This document shows positions 23,256 to 35,497 of a stretch of DNA of 64,000 nt, one piece after another (the first letter of the stretch is position 1; every line of letters begins with the position of its first letter). Both the position numbers and the translations under genes were made by a program. A model generated the notes under the pieces. It was not told where the DNA came from. It saw only the letters and a list, made by a program, of their open reading frames with translations, and ran no database searches. Source of the DNA: Artemisia argyi (taxonomy: Eukaryota; Streptophyta; Magnoliopsida; Asterales; Asteraceae); contig CM060709.1 in NCBI GenBank assembly GCA_030686995.1, positions 128,432,373 through 128,496,372 of the forward strand, in the 5' to 3' direction.

Positions 23256-25344
23256 GGGAAAATGATAAAAAAATATATTGAACTTGACACTTTTTACCAT
23301 TGTATGTTGCCAACTATTTTTTTTACCATTGTAATACAAAACTACTAATCGTCGCATCGTTAGTCGTTTACACTAACGGTCGTTAGTAAATAAATTAAAA
23401 TTCCATTTTCTTCCGATTTTACACGTTTTCATCCGTTTTCTTACGTTTTTGTCGGATTTTACACGTTTTCTTCTGTTTTTTCCAGTTTTCGTCCGTTTTT
23501 TACGTTTACGCCCGTTTTTTTACGTTTTCACCCGGTTTTTTTTACGTTTTCTTCCGTTTTTGTACGTTTTCGCCTATTTTTTACGTTTTCGCCCGTTTTT
23601 TTATGTTTTCGTCCGTTTTTTTAAGTTTACGCCCGTTTTTTTACGTTTTCACCCGGTTTTTTACGTTTTCTTCCGTTTTTTACATTTTTGCCCGTTTTTT
23701 ATGTTTTCGCCCTTTTTTTTACGTTTTCGTCCGATATTTTACGTTTTCGTCTGTTTTTTAAGTTTACGCCCGTTTTTTTATGTTTTCGCTCGGTTTTTAC
23801 GTTTTCTTCCGTTTTCTTTTGTTTTTTTACGTTTTCGTGCATTTTTTTACGTTTACGCCCGTTTTTTAACGTTTTCACCCGCTTTTTTACGTTTAGCCCG
23901 GTTTTTTATGTTTTCTTCCTTCTTTTAACCGTTTCGTCCGTTTTTTTTTTTTTTTTACGTTTACGCCCGTTTTTTAACATTTTCACCCGGTTTTTTACGT
24001 TTTCTTCCATCTCTTAGCCATTTTTTACGTTTACGCTCATTTTTTAATGTCTTCACCCGGTTTTTTACTTTTTCCTCCATTTTTTTACATTTTCGTCCAT
24101 TTTTTTTCGTTTTCGTCCGTTTTTTTAACGTTTACACCCGTTTTTTTTTACGTTTTCACCCGGTTTTTACTTTTTCTTCCAGTTTTTACGTTTATTCATT
24201 TTTGTATGTTTTCATTTTCTTCCGGTTTTTACGTTTTTTCGTTTCGTTTTCGTGAATATAAAAAAACGGAATAAAACGTAAAAACCAGGCGAAAACGTAA
24301 AAAAAGGGCGTAAACGTAAAAAACAGACGAAAACGTAAAAAAAACGGGCGAAAACATAAAAAAACGGGCGAAAACATAAAATATCCGGGTGAAAACGTAA
24401 AAAAACGGGTGTAAACGCAAAAAAATGGACAAAAATGTAAAAAGAGGGCAAAAACGTAAAAAAATGGGCGAAAACGTAAAAAAACAGAAGAAAACGTAAA
24501 AAACCGGGTGAAAACATTAAAAAACGGGCGTAAACGTTAAAACAGTGGGCGAAAACGTAAAAAAAATGGATGAAAACGTAAAAAAATAGGCGTAAACATA
24601 AAAAAACAAAGAAAAATTAAAATACCGTGTAAAACCATTTAAAAACGGGCGTAAACTTAAAAAACGGACGAAAACGTAAAAAAAACAGAAAAAACCGTAA
24701 AAACCGGGCGAAAACGTAAAAAAACGGGTGTAAACGTAAAAAAAGCGACGAAAACATAAAAAAACGGGCGTGAATGTAAAAAACGGACGAAAACGTAAAA
24801 AGACGGAAGAAAACGTAAAAACCGGTCGAAAACGTAAAAAGACGGGCGTAGACGTAAAAAAACTGACGAAAACGTAAAAAAACAGGCGAAAACGTAAAAA
24901 AACAGGCGAAAACGTAAAAAAAGGAAGAAAACGTAAAGAAACCGCGCGAAAACGTAAAAAAAACGGGCGTAAATGTAAAAAAACGGACGAAAACGTAAAA
25001 AAAGGGCGAAAACGTAAAAAAATGGAAGAAAACGTAAAAAACCGGCTGAAAACGTAAAAAACGGGCGTAAACGTAAAAAAACAGATTAAAACGAAAAAAA
25101 CGGAAGAAAACATGTAAAATCAGACAAAAACGTAAGAAAACGGGTGAAAACGTGTAAAATTAGAAGAAAACGGAATTTTAAGTTATTTAATAACGATCGT
25201 TAGTGTAAAGGACTAACGATGAGACGCTTAGTACATACAATGACAAAAAATGTCAAGTTTTGTGTTACAATGGTAAAAAAAATAGTTGGCAACATATAAT
25301 GGTAAAAAGTGTCAAGTTCAATGGATTTTTTTATCATTTTCCCA
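23256..25344. mobile_element. Giant Mutator-type foldback built of CG-containing minisatellite arms
   Basis: The termini GGGAAAATGATAAAAAAAT and ATTTTTTTATCATTTTCCC(A) are inverted. They are flanked by a 9-bp duplication TAATTATTT (23247-23255 and 25345-25353). The outer arms share CTTGACACTTTTTACCATTG, GTTGCCAACTATTTTTTTTA and the CACTAACG(G/A)(T/-)CGTTA region. Between about 23410 and 24255 the strand is an array of about 18-bp units of the type TTTTTACGTTTTCGCCCG. From about 24255 to 25160 it is the same array inverted (CGGGCGAAAACGTAAAAA). The whole 2.1 kb can fold into one long imperfect hairpin. Long open frames (e.g. 23449-23928 and 24517-25113 minus) arise because the unit lacks stops. 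Their F/V/R-rich products are not proteins. Confidence 0.85.
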
Positions 25345-26380
25345 TAATTATTTCATCACTCATCAAAAGAAATCTTTTGAGTAGTTTTAATTTGAAACTG
25401 GACACTTACTCCTTCCATCCCAAATAGTGCTGAAGGTATATTTTTTATGCGATTTATGTTGGAGAGAATATTTTTTGAAAAGTTTTTCTTACTATAGCAC
25501 TTAACTTTATAAGTAGAGTATTGATCATTATAAGTTGTTGCACCTGACTGTTATTCTTTCAATTTGGGCTTATGTTTAAAGCATTGGTTTCAGTTTGGTG
25601 TTTACATGCCAACCAAATAAAAGATCAAAAACCAAATACTACGTAATAGTTATGTTTGGTTTACCATATTTATATTTCTGAATTCAGAAAAGAAAAAGAA
25701 AAAACAGAATAGAGTTGATACCAATGTCACTCTTTTTCTTCCCAAGCATCTCTCATCTAATATCTCTTAACAAAAATCCAGTTTTCTCATTTTTAATTTT
25801 TAGCTCTTCATATAAAGATATGTATTTATTTTATCTCTCAACAAAAATCTGGTAGAAGCATTTCATCGAGTAGTAGGTGTGCATCATTATACCTATTACA
25901 TTTCAACAAAATATCCTCTATGTTTACATGATTATTATGAAGTTCAAAGTACGAAAAAGTGTTTTATCAGTTGGAACCTGATGATGACGGCTTGAAGACG
26001 GTGGTGTTCACGGCGTGAAGACGGTGATAGTGGTGGAGACGGTGCTGGTGACAACGCAATGGTGGTGACGGTGATGAAGATCGTCGGAGATGAAGATCAC
26101 CTGAGTTATGTGTTGGAGAGAGGTTGGATGGGATGAAAAAGATGTGTTGTACGTGTTAGATCTGATATTGATGATGGTGGTTGGGAGGTTATTGGGAGAA
26201 GAAAGTTGGAATGACCGGTATGCCCCTATGTGTATATATCTCTCTTTAATTTGATTAGATCTTGCCTTATGATCCAATGGTTGTAAATACTTTTTAGATT
26301 TTGTAAAATATTACCACTTTTCAAAGGATCCTTCATCAAAACCGAAATATCTTAAACAAACTAATAATTTCAAACTTTTT
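25345..26380. other. Intergenic DNA between the giant foldback and the P450 3' flank
   Basis: TACTCCTTCCATCCCAAATA near 25410 resembles one end of a Stowaway-type MITE, but no partner end was found. A GGTGGTGACGGTGATG-type purine-rich stretch at 25980-26110 gives a His/Thr-rich frame that I do not consider a gene. From about 26360 the sequence matches the 3' flank of P450 copy 1 (9630-9760). Confidence 0.45.
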
Positions 26381-26504
26381 GACAAATTTGCAATTAAAAC
26401 AAAAAAAAAAGCCTTCACAATAGTTTAAACAAAATCAACAAGTTATCTCTTTTCTTCTCTGATGCGATATTTCATTAAATTTATAACCCGAAGAGAGTAA
26501 AAAG

Positions 26505-27146
26505 GCGTTGTCATCTAAATCTCGGCCAGTTTCCCGATGTCAATAGTGATGACGTATAACACGGATAGTAGACCTAATGGACCTTGACTGTACTATACAC
26601 ATTTAGGCCCCGACACAATAAAAAAGAAAAAGCAGTGCACCGGACGCCCCCAAGCCCAACGAGGAGTAAGGTGCGGTCCAAATGCACAAAGACGCATGCC
26701 GATCATTTGAGTGATACTTCCGCAGTACCCTAGCGGACCAACCAATGGCCGCGGAAGATGATATGTGTCCGCAATCACGATTAAGTTACGGACCCTTGAC
26801 CGACAACGGTCCCACTCTGGCCACTAACAACAATAAGCGAAATACTAGGAAACCCTAGTACTCGACTCGCCTATAAAAGGCAATCTTTCAACATATTTGC
26901 GAGGTATGACTTTCTCACACATAGCAATACACATATATTCTCTGACAAACATGATTACTTACTCCTCACGCCGGAGCTTAATCGTGAGGTTCATCCCCAC
27001 GGTAAAGCTAACGGTTTACTTTCATTTATACAGAGATCTTCTCATTACTTGGTTTAGTGCAAACTTAATCCATCTGCGGCCCACAAAAGCAGCCCAATAC
27101 ACAATCCTTACTCCAATCCATACCCCTCACATATTTTGCACTAACA
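26505..27146 (+). mobile_element. 0.64-kb insertion in the P450 copy 2 3' flank, possible solo LTR
   Basis: The 3' flank of P450 copy 1 (about 9640-9800) aligns on both sides of this block but lacks it. The block is bounded by AAAAG/AAAAAG (26499-26504 and 27146-27151). Its right end reads CACTAACA. A promoter-like CGCCTATAAAAGGC (about 26868-26881) lies near its middle. A left TG end is not exact (GCGTTGTCATC), so the class is uncertain. No coding frame is supportable. Confidence 0.55.
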
Positions 27147-27309
27147 AAAAGTATAACAATTTTAAAAACCTACATAATGATTAGAAATACAAACTTTTTT
27201 ATGGTAAGAATGCATGGAGGATAAGTAACAAAAGACAAAGAAGACAATAAATTCAGAAAATACAAGTATATATTTTGATAATTTCTTCTGATACAGATTC
27301 CCAAACAAA

Positions 27310-28922
27310 TCAGCTCTTGTAGTCATGATCATAAACTTTAGCCATGAGTTGGAGTGCATTCTTCTTATGTGTTACAATACCAGGAGATTTTAAAGTATCA
27401 ATTCCGTATGCTCCCATAGGTGATTCCCAGTCAAACGAGTAAATAAGATTCGAAAGAGTCATTTCCATTGTTACAGCTGCCATCGATATCCCAGGACAAA
27501 TTCTACGACCAGACCCGAATGGGATCAACTCAAAATCCGTCCCTTTGTAATCAATACTATTGTGCATGAACCTTTCTGGCTCGAACTCTTCAGGTTTTTT
27601 CCAGCAGTTTGGGTCTCGTCCTACTGCCCATGCATTCACGTAGACTAAATTTTTCTTGGGTATCTCGTATCCGTTTATTACACACCGATCTATTGCTTCT
27701 CGTGGGAGTAATAGTGGCACAACTGGATACAATCTAAGTGTCTCTTTGATTACTGCTTTTAGATATTTGAGCTTGTCAAGATCATCTTCATGCACTTTTC
27801 CTTTGTTCCCGATAACATTCCTCACTTCTTGTTGAAGTTTCTTTAGAGACTCCGGGTTCTTTATAAGCAACACCATCGCCCACACCACAGTCGCAGCAGT
27901 TGTTTCTGTTCCCCCTAATAGAATATTCTGGGTAGCTTAAGATAGTTAAGGCATATATATAATAAAATAGATCTATAGACTATTCGGAATTATGAAGTAG
28001 TGAAATGTAAGTCACTCACCATGAGCACAGCTTTAATGTGATCAAAAGTGAGATTGACTGAGGAATCTGGATCGTGCTTGAGTTTTAGCAAAATATCAAC
28101 CATGTCTTCTTGCATTATGTTCGGTGTTTCTGGATTTAAATGTTCATCGATGACTTGTTGATAGAACTCATCCATGTCTTTGACATTCTTTTCAAGCCTA
28201 GCAATGCTTCCATTGAGTTTATCAAGCCACCCCATGAACGGAAACTTGTCTTTGAAATAAAAGTGGACAAGCAAAGCCTGACACTCTAGCAGATTCTTTT
28301 GAAGTCGTATGACTTCTTGCTGTTCGTTAGCATATGCAGCCGATCTCTTCCCAAAAGCCACTCTAGAGATGATATTACTTGTGAGAATCATCACGGTTTC
28401 ACTCAAGTTCACTACTTGTTTAGTTAAAATTTGAGTCTTTATGGTATCTATCATGTTAAAAATTTCTTCTTCACGTACACAACGGAACGAGTTAACATGT
28501 TTCACTGAGAAGAGATTAAGCATGCAGATCTTTCTCATTTGTCTCCAGTAATCGCTATAGGGTGAAAAAACTATATCTTTGTTATCGTATGAAATCTTCT
28601 GCAGGCCTGTTAACACAGGTCTTGTGCAGAAGTTCAAATCATTTGTTTTCATTACTTCTTTAGCCATTTCAGCAGAAGAAACTACGAGAGTCTGGACCAT
28701 ACCAAGGCGAATGGACATTAAAGGGCCATAACGTTCTGAAAGACGCCATAAATGGTCAGAGAGGTCGGTCATATCTAGCTGATGCAAGTTTCCTATTATA
28801 GGAAGTCCATGTGGTCCGGGTGGTAGTGGAAGGAGGGTTTTTGACAGAAAGCTTCTAAGTATCGAGATAATGAAAATGAAGAGGAGGATGAGTGCTGATA
28901 GTGTGACTATAAATGGAGCCAT
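27310..28922 (-). CDS. Cytochrome P450, CYP71-like, copy 2, apparently intact
   Basis: A-type plant P450, expected to be an ER-anchored monooxygenase acting on a small specialised metabolite. The substrate is not inferable. Exon 1 is 28020-28922 and exon 2 is 27310-27927, giving 506 residues from the Met of MAPF, a normal family length. Visible: hydrophobic anchor (about 5-25), proline hinge LPPGPHGLP (about 33-41), WRQMRKIC, helix I GGTETTA (306-312), KETLR (E363/R366), PERF (418-421), heme loop FGSGRRICPG with Cys445. The single phase-0 intron lies just before the helix-I motif, the classic CYP71-clan position. A second in-frame Met six codons upstream (28940) is not kept in copy 1, so MAPF is preferred. 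It shares orientation and both flanks with copy 1, 16 kb away, which marks a tandem duplication later filled with transposons. Confidence 0.93.
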
Positions 28923-28949
28923 TGTTAGAAACGAGCCCATGCCATGTTA

Positions 28950-29066
28950 TCTTGATGTCTCTCTCTTATATAGTACAGAATTTCTAGGTGTAACAATAAT
29001 TCATTGTATACAATAACTATGTCTCTCTCTTATATATTATCTTGATGTCTCTCTCTTATATAGTAT
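28950..29066 (-). promoter_or_regulatory. Repeated TATA region upstream of P450 copy 2
   Basis: The block ATGTCTCTCTCTTATATA occurs three times (about 28954-28972, 29020-29038, 29046-29064). The proximal TATATA is at 28967-28972, about 45 bp from the start codon. Copy 1 has one such block. Confidence 0.65.
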
Positions 29067-29109
29067 AGCACACCACAATTGACTGGGTAAAATATCTTTA
29101 TATATATAT

Positions 29110-30479
29110 CCTAGATATCTTAATTTCAAGTTTGAACCAATCATAATAAAGGCTGAAGATAATGAGAATATCTGTAAGTAAGTTACTATACGCTATTGAC
29201 TAGCTCGTAACTATTCTGTGTTAATGCATGTAAATTCTCAAAAGAATAAAGAAACCTAAGCATTTGCAGTCACCAAGTTGATAATCAAATTAAATTCAAC
29301 ATATATATTTTTTTTGAACAGCAACATTTTAATAAAAACAAGGCAACACCCAAAAAAAAAGTAGAATTAAATTCAACATATATGCATGTGTTTGTACGTA
29401 TCATTTGTTCGGTAAAATCAAATCTTTACTCATACAAACAATGGCAAACATTGTGTATTAAAGATTTGGTAGTGCGGTTCACTTAAATCAATTCTTCTGC
29501 CGATACAAACAATGGCGATTGCTGAAAAATGTTTTGGAGCTGTCGTAGGTTGAATGGTTTGTTTGTTATTTATAACAAGACAAGATTCTTTCAGAGCTCT
29601 GCTCTATATCTAGATTATTTCAGAATGTTCTTATTTTTCTAAGGAACAGATAATTGGTGCTTATACGTAATGTTATGCTTATGTAACAAAGGTAGTATAG
29701 CCACACGCACACCACAAATCGCCCCACAATAGTAATGCCGCTCACCTTTATGAACAAAACACACCCTTACTCGTATCTCACCTTCACAGTTCACCCTCAC
29801 CTCACGTGCTCTCCCCTCACCTCAACATACTCAGCCTTGTTGAGGAAAATGGTAAAGTTACAGGTAGAACACGTACATTCTTTCAAATGTTCTCGCCCAC
29901 ATCCCGATGATATATAAAAGAACTAAATACGAATAATGACAATGGCGAATATTATAAATATATTAAAAACCCGGGATTTTACTGTAGCATTTTGTGCTTC
30001 AAAGAGTTGTGCGGAACAGTTGACTAAACAGTAAACCATGCTTCACATATTTGTACACACACGATATAACCCATTCTCTTTCTCGGCTTCTCCAGAAGCT
30101 AACACACTCATCGGTAACATCAAACCCAAAAGCCTCATCAAACCCACCAAACTAACCGAACAAAAAATGCTAAGATCCATCAACAGCAAAACTAAAAAAA
30201 AAAAAAAAAACCTGTAATATACAAAGCAGTCCTGCTTTATTGATTGGTGTTAAAGTTTTACATATGAGGTGAATCATCGAGCACATATCATTGTCTTTCA
30301 CCACTGATTGGTCAAAATCTCATGAAAATCGTATATATACAAATATCTAATTTTACAATGTGAACCTAGCAAGGAAAAAGATTACAAGAGTTTACAAGCC
30401 TGATGAGAGTTGACCAGTCAGTGGCTTATGATGATGATAATTGCTTTGCTTTTTATATTTTTAAGTTCTGTTGTTTTTT
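29110..30479. other. Intergenic DNA, nothing recognised
   Basis: AT-rich with short A tracts (30194-30210). No RNA gene, transposon end or gene is supportable. Confidence 0.5.
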
Positions 30480-33200
30480 TATGTACAATATCAGTCGCAA
30501 TATGGGGTGGGTTGGCAGAGGGTTCAAAACGGGTCATCTTGAAGATCTTCAGTTACAGGTAAGTTATTCTACCTAAATCTATTTTGCATTTATTTAAATT
30601 CAAGATTAAAGATCTGAATCAAAGCTTTTTTTCCCTTTCTAATTAGATCAAGCCAATTTTGCATTAACAGTTTTTTCATGTTTTGATGATTGTGTATTAT
30701 TTTCAGGTTGGTGACATTGTGTTAAAGGATTGGTGCGGCACTCAAAGAGAGGATTAAGTTGTTCATGATGGCGTTTGAGGGTGCTTATGTTATTCATTCG
30801 GTGAGTTTCAGGATGGTGTTTAGTTTTTTGTTATTTTAATTTTTGGTTTGTTTAATTTGATGTGATTTTGTTTATTTTTAAGCTTTTGGAGGAATTGGGT
30901 ATCGATGAATGGCCGTTTGCGCCACGTTGAATTATTTGCAAGGTATACCTTATCTAAGCCTCCTGTAAGCTTATCTTTGGGCAAGGTATGATTATAAAGT
31001 TTTTTCATTTTTATTAATTTGATGGTGAAATGTGTCAAATTGTGTGATTAGGTTTAGGATACATTCTGATTGGAAATGTGTCAAATTGGTGAAATTGTCA
31101 CTTTGTTGTTTTTGTTGTTGTTTACAGGTGGTGTGGAGGTTGAAGAGTCCGAGTGGAAAGGGGATTCAATTTCATGATTTGCTTGGGAATTATGGTGGAA
31201 ATGGACTGAAGTCGAATGATGTTACCTCAAAGACCCTTTGAACTTGGTTTAAGGTAATGGTTAGATATTAGTTTAATTACAATTTCACTGGATTCAATTT
31301 CACCACTTGCTTCAAACATGTAATTGTGATTTTATAAAAGACATACATTGGATTCAATTTCACCACTTGCTTCAAACATGTATTATTCTTAATAATCTAA
31401 TTAAGTTAGGGGCGTTTGTCATGGTAAATGTATTTAGGTTTGTGAATTTTTTGTTGTTTGTTGTTTTAAGAAGTATCCAGAAATATGCATGAAACACTTA
31501 GGTTGTGGTTGATGAAAGTAAGGGCCTTTTGTGCCTTCTATATGTTTGATGAAATTCTTGAGAGAATTTGGAAACTACTAAAAAGTGTAATTTGTAGTGT
31601 GCCCTACCTGACGAAAATTTGAGAACATGATCGGATTATTTAGTAATTGTAACGTGAACGGGTGTTAAATTTAAGATAGTGATTTAACCATATAGTACTC
31701 AGGTCTAAGCCGGACCGAACTGGACATGTACTGAGGTTTACTGGTCTGGTCTAGAACTGTTTTTTTTCTGTAATCAATAATCAGTAGTGTCCCTGGATGT
31801 ATAGGTGCTGATATTCGAGGTTACAGTTTAGTAAATATAATTTGATCTGGATTTAGGCTTTAAGGTAGTGGTTTACGTATAATAGCATAAGATGAAAATT
31901 GTACTAATAGATAACAATTTATATTGTATTCAAGCATGTTTTTTTTTAACTGTTACTGTTATTGAATAACATGCCTAAGTATTAGCCACTGAATTTCGAG
32001 AATAAGTTTAACTTCATAAACTTACAATTTTTTCCTATAATAAATAACCCCTTAGACCACATAAATGTTTTCCTGTTGTCACTGTTGAATTTTGGTTTTC
32101 TTTATTGGCATATACTTCTACCTTATATGTTTTTTTTCCATGATTTTAGACCCAAGAAATCAATGTAGAGCAACAAGAGCAGCTGAAAGGAAACACAAGA
32201 TCAAAACCGGTATGTATTATGCTTTAAATTTTCCGCAAGAAGTCTATAACGTGTTACGTAGGGGGTGTTTGGATTAGCTTATTTTCCATCCTTATGAGCC
32301 TATTTGATTTGTGTAAAGGTCATAAGCTCACTTTTTTCGTCTTATGAGATTGTTTAGTTGCGCATATAACTTAATTCATAATCCATATTGAAGATGCTAA
32401 GCTCATTAAAAAAAAAAGAGTAGGCTAATGGCTATGCGCCAATATATAACGAAGCACCCGTTGTATAATGGGCGTCCGATGTTTGGTTGTAATATTGGAT
32501 CTGCCATTGTACTGGCTTTGATTTGGAAGGTAACTAGCATTTATTTATTTATTTATTTTGGTGATTTAGATGGATAACAGGTTTTGCATGATGATCGAAA
32601 ACGATGTTGTCCTTACGCTCCTCAGTTGACGAACGCTACAGGAAGTGAGTAGCTCATATTATTTGATGTCAAAGTTAAAGGTAAAAAAGATTTGTTACAT
32701 CTCATATTATACTGTTGACACCCCAAGACTCGGCCGAAGGGAATCAGATATAAAAAACAGGTAAACTATTCTATGGTTTCGATGTAAGCTCTTTGAGTTC
32801 TTAAATTTGTATTTTTACAGACTCGCTCTGTCATAAAATGTTACAACTTAGAAAGAAAATGAAACCCAAACTCCTGTAAGTGGCATAGGCAGATGATAGT
32901 AAATATGATAGTTTTCATGTGTTCTAAGTTCTAACTACGTCTCTCAACTGCTGAACATGGTTTCAGGTATTTGGATGACTTCTAGATGAAAACCAGCTCC
33001 GAAGCATTTTGGACGAGATAAAATAGCTGATCACATCAAGTGCAAGCAAAAAAAAATGAAAGAGCGGAGACGGCTAAAGCTGCAAATTTGTATGCTGGGG
33101 AAGAGAAACTGCTTAAACATGAGAATAGCCAAGAGGAAGAAGACTTTGACCAGGTTCATCCAGTATTGACCTTAAGTAAAATAACGTAAAAAAGAAAGAC
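30480..33200 (+). pseudogene. Exon-like fragments of an unrecognised gene
   Basis: Several short blocks look like exons next to splice-like sites. One ends CTTCAGTTACAG|GTAAGT (30558). Another reads IGAALKERIKLFMMAFEGAY then VIHS before GTGAG (30729-30799). A third after a T-rich tract and CAG reads VVWRLKSPSGKGIQFHDLLG then NYGGNGLKSNDVTSKTL and a stop (31129-31241). Others are near 32149-32210 and 33040-33150 (Lys/Glu-rich, AETAKAANLYAGEEKLLKHE). Frames between blocks do not join cleanly and the second block is offset by one base from its upstream frame. I do not recognise the family. It could be a decayed gene or fragments captured by a Helitron, whose possible 3' end lies just downstream. 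An 81-bp stretch with ATTGGATTCAATTTCACCAC is duplicated at 31288-31382. Confidence 0.35.
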
Positions 33201-33412
33201 GCTGCACAACATTCTTGGATCCCTTTTTAGGCTGCAGATGAAGGAAACACTTGAGTCAAAAGATAAATAGCATCACTGCAAAGCTATAATGATATAGTCA
33301 CAGAAGTGGATGTTGAAGCTAAGAAGTTTTAGTCATTGTTAACCCGACATTCAAAAAAGTGTGTGTTATTTAATTTTCCAAATTAGTTGAAAAAATGATT
33401 ATTATACACAAC

Positions 33413-33448
33413 ACTCCCGCAGCAACGCGCGGGCTCACCCGCTTGTTG
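33413..33448 (+). mobile_element. Possible Helitron 3' end
   Basis: CCCGCAGCAACGCGCGGG can form a GC-rich hairpin, followed about 8 bases later by CCGCTTGT. That is one base from the CTAGT seen at the intact Helitron at 5095. No matching TC start was fixed upstream. Confidence 0.35.
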
Positions 33449-33982
33449 TAAGATAAAGATGAAGAAAAAATAAAAATCAAATAAGGTCAAAACGGGTAAA
33501 TTTTAGGAACTTTGAGTCACAAATTCCCAATTTTTGTGTCCTTCCTAATCCAATAGTATTATTTTACTGGTTAATAAATCGACCTATACTTCGCACATTC
33601 CAATACATATCTGATCAGATATTCAGAAACAACATACACAACCTAACCTTTAAAACAGTGTAAATAAATACTAATACTGTAATTAAAATGCTCTAGATAA
33701 CAATATCAAACAATCAAACTAACAACAAACAAAATATAACATTACATTAATAATTTCAACCACACAAACATAACCGAACCCAAACTAAATCTAACCACCA
33801 AAACCGTAAAGAGTCCTTCCTTGTCTCTTAAAAGCAATAACAACATCTACAGCAGTAACAGTCTTCCTTCTCGCATGCTCAGTATACGTAACCGCATCTG
33901 TTATCACATTCTTCAAAACACCCCTCAACGTTCAAGTCTCGTATGTAGCCGTAGTGATAAGCATATGTCCCGATTGTATTAT
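33449..33982. other. AT-rich DNA, nothing recognised
   Basis: No gene or element end is supportable. Confidence 0.45.
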
Positions 33983-34231
33983 GGGAAAATTCTAAATTTG
34001 CCCTGGAGGCATCCCCATGACATCATAAAATGTCCCAGTTTTCAAAAATACTCCAGAATAGACCTTGGGCGACTGTCAAAATGAGAAACTGAACATTTGT
34101 GCGACACGCGCATGTCCAAACAATGATTGGGATATGGGATATTTGGGAAAAAATTCTGAAATACAGGCTATTTTGGGAAAAAAAAAAGTATAAATGTATG
34201 TGCAAAAAATTAAAATACGGGGTATTTTGGT

Positions 34232-34270
<39 letters not shown>

Positions 34271-34363
34271 GCGTTGACAGCCCTAGGCATTTAGAAGTAA
34301 AAATGTCTAGTGGAGCATTTTGTGATGTCATGGGGATGCCTCCCGGAAAAATTTGGAATTCCC
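33983..34363. mobile_element. Mutator-type MITE (381 bp)
   Basis: It starts GGGAAAATTCTAAATTTGCC and ends GGAAAAATTTGGAATTCCC. Next arm blocks are GGCATCCCCATGACATCATA and GATGTCATGGGGATGCC. There is a perfect 9-bp duplication TTGTATTAT (33974-33982 and 34364-34372). It contains an A tract (34237-34267). The termini resemble those of the elements at 22178 and 23256. Confidence 0.9.
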
Positions 34364-34666
34364 TTGTATTATTAATATACATACATATCTTATACTCAAA
34401 TAATTAAAATGTAAATATATTTATGTTAGAACATATAATATAAAATTTATGCCAATAAATACGCAAGAGTATAACACGTACAATCGAAACAATTCATGGT
34501 TCACTACCTTACACATTCACCGTGATAGCTAGTGTATGTAAATGGGCTACGACTTATTCTATATATTAAAATATCACAACAATTGGTACCCCACGTTGAG
34601 TAGTCATACATCGTACTATAGAATAAAAATAACAAGTGATATTATTAAATTATTTGGTACAAAAAG

Positions 34667-35497
34667 AAATGTATGTCTAAAAAATGACATACACCAAGCG
34701 TGCCACCACACACACCCGACCCCGGCCAATGTCCCTACCCCACAAAAAAGAAACAAACCCTTACATCCGCTATATTAAGACACCAACACCAACACTCTCT
34801 CACTCTCACATTTACCTTCCTACTTGTTTTATAAAAGCTAGATTCACATTCAGATAAAGAGCAAGAATGGTTCGAAAGATGAGTAAGAAGGAGTTCCAGT
34901 GAATTAAGTGTGATTTGATTGGCTACGACTACCGGCTTATGGTGCGTCATGAACGCCTGTGTAAGGTACGTAAAATTCTTACACATTTAAACTTTATTCG
35001 TTTTATGAAAGTCGTTAGTACTGTACGTTTTATATACTACTCTAACTAACATAAATTTGTGCGTCATCTTGTGATGATTGTTGGTATCTTACAACATACA
35101 ACATAAGACGATGCACAAATTTATGTCAGTTAGAGTAGTATATAAAACGTACAATACTATCGACTTCCCTAAAACAAACAAAGGTTAAATGTGAAGAATT
35201 TTACGTACCTTACACTTGTGTTCATGACGCACCTTATGCCAGTAGTCGTGGTCAATCAAATCGCACTTAATACACTGGACTCCTTCTTACCGATCTTTCG
35301 AACAATTCTTGATCATTGTTTGAATCTAATTTTTTATGAAACAATTAGGAAGGTAAACGTAAGAGTGAGAGGGTGTTGGTGTCTTAATATATCAGATGAT
35401 TGTGTTTGTTTCTTTTTTGTGGGATAGGGGCATTGGGTTGGGTCGGGTGTGTAGTGGCACGATTTGTGTATGTCTCATTTTTTAGACACACATTTCT
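34667..35497. repeat. Inverted duplication of a promoter plus zinc-finger-like exon
   Basis: Two arms of about 400 bp (34667-35075 and 35099-35497) are inverted copies with a loop of about 23 bp. Each arm carries, facing the loop, a TATA-like CTATATTAAGACACC or ATATATTAAGACACC, then a short exon ending in AAG|GTACGT. The left exon (34867-34965) reads MVRKMSKKEFQ, stop, IKCDLIGYDYRLMVRHERLCK. The right copy has a Cys codon in place of that stop (CIKCDLIDHDYWHKVRHEHK then CK) but is shifted by one base upstream. Together they suggest a C-x2-C...H...C zinc-finger-like peptide. Neither arm is intact. Confidence 0.75.

Noticed and set aside
23449..25113. Long Phe/Val/Arg-rich open frames on both strands
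   Set aside because: They follow from a stop-free 18-bp repeat unit. The products are low-complexity and exist in several frames at once.
26008..26277. His/Thr/Ser-rich minus-strand frame
   Set aside because: It derives from a GGTGGTGACGG-type simple stretch with no family likeness.
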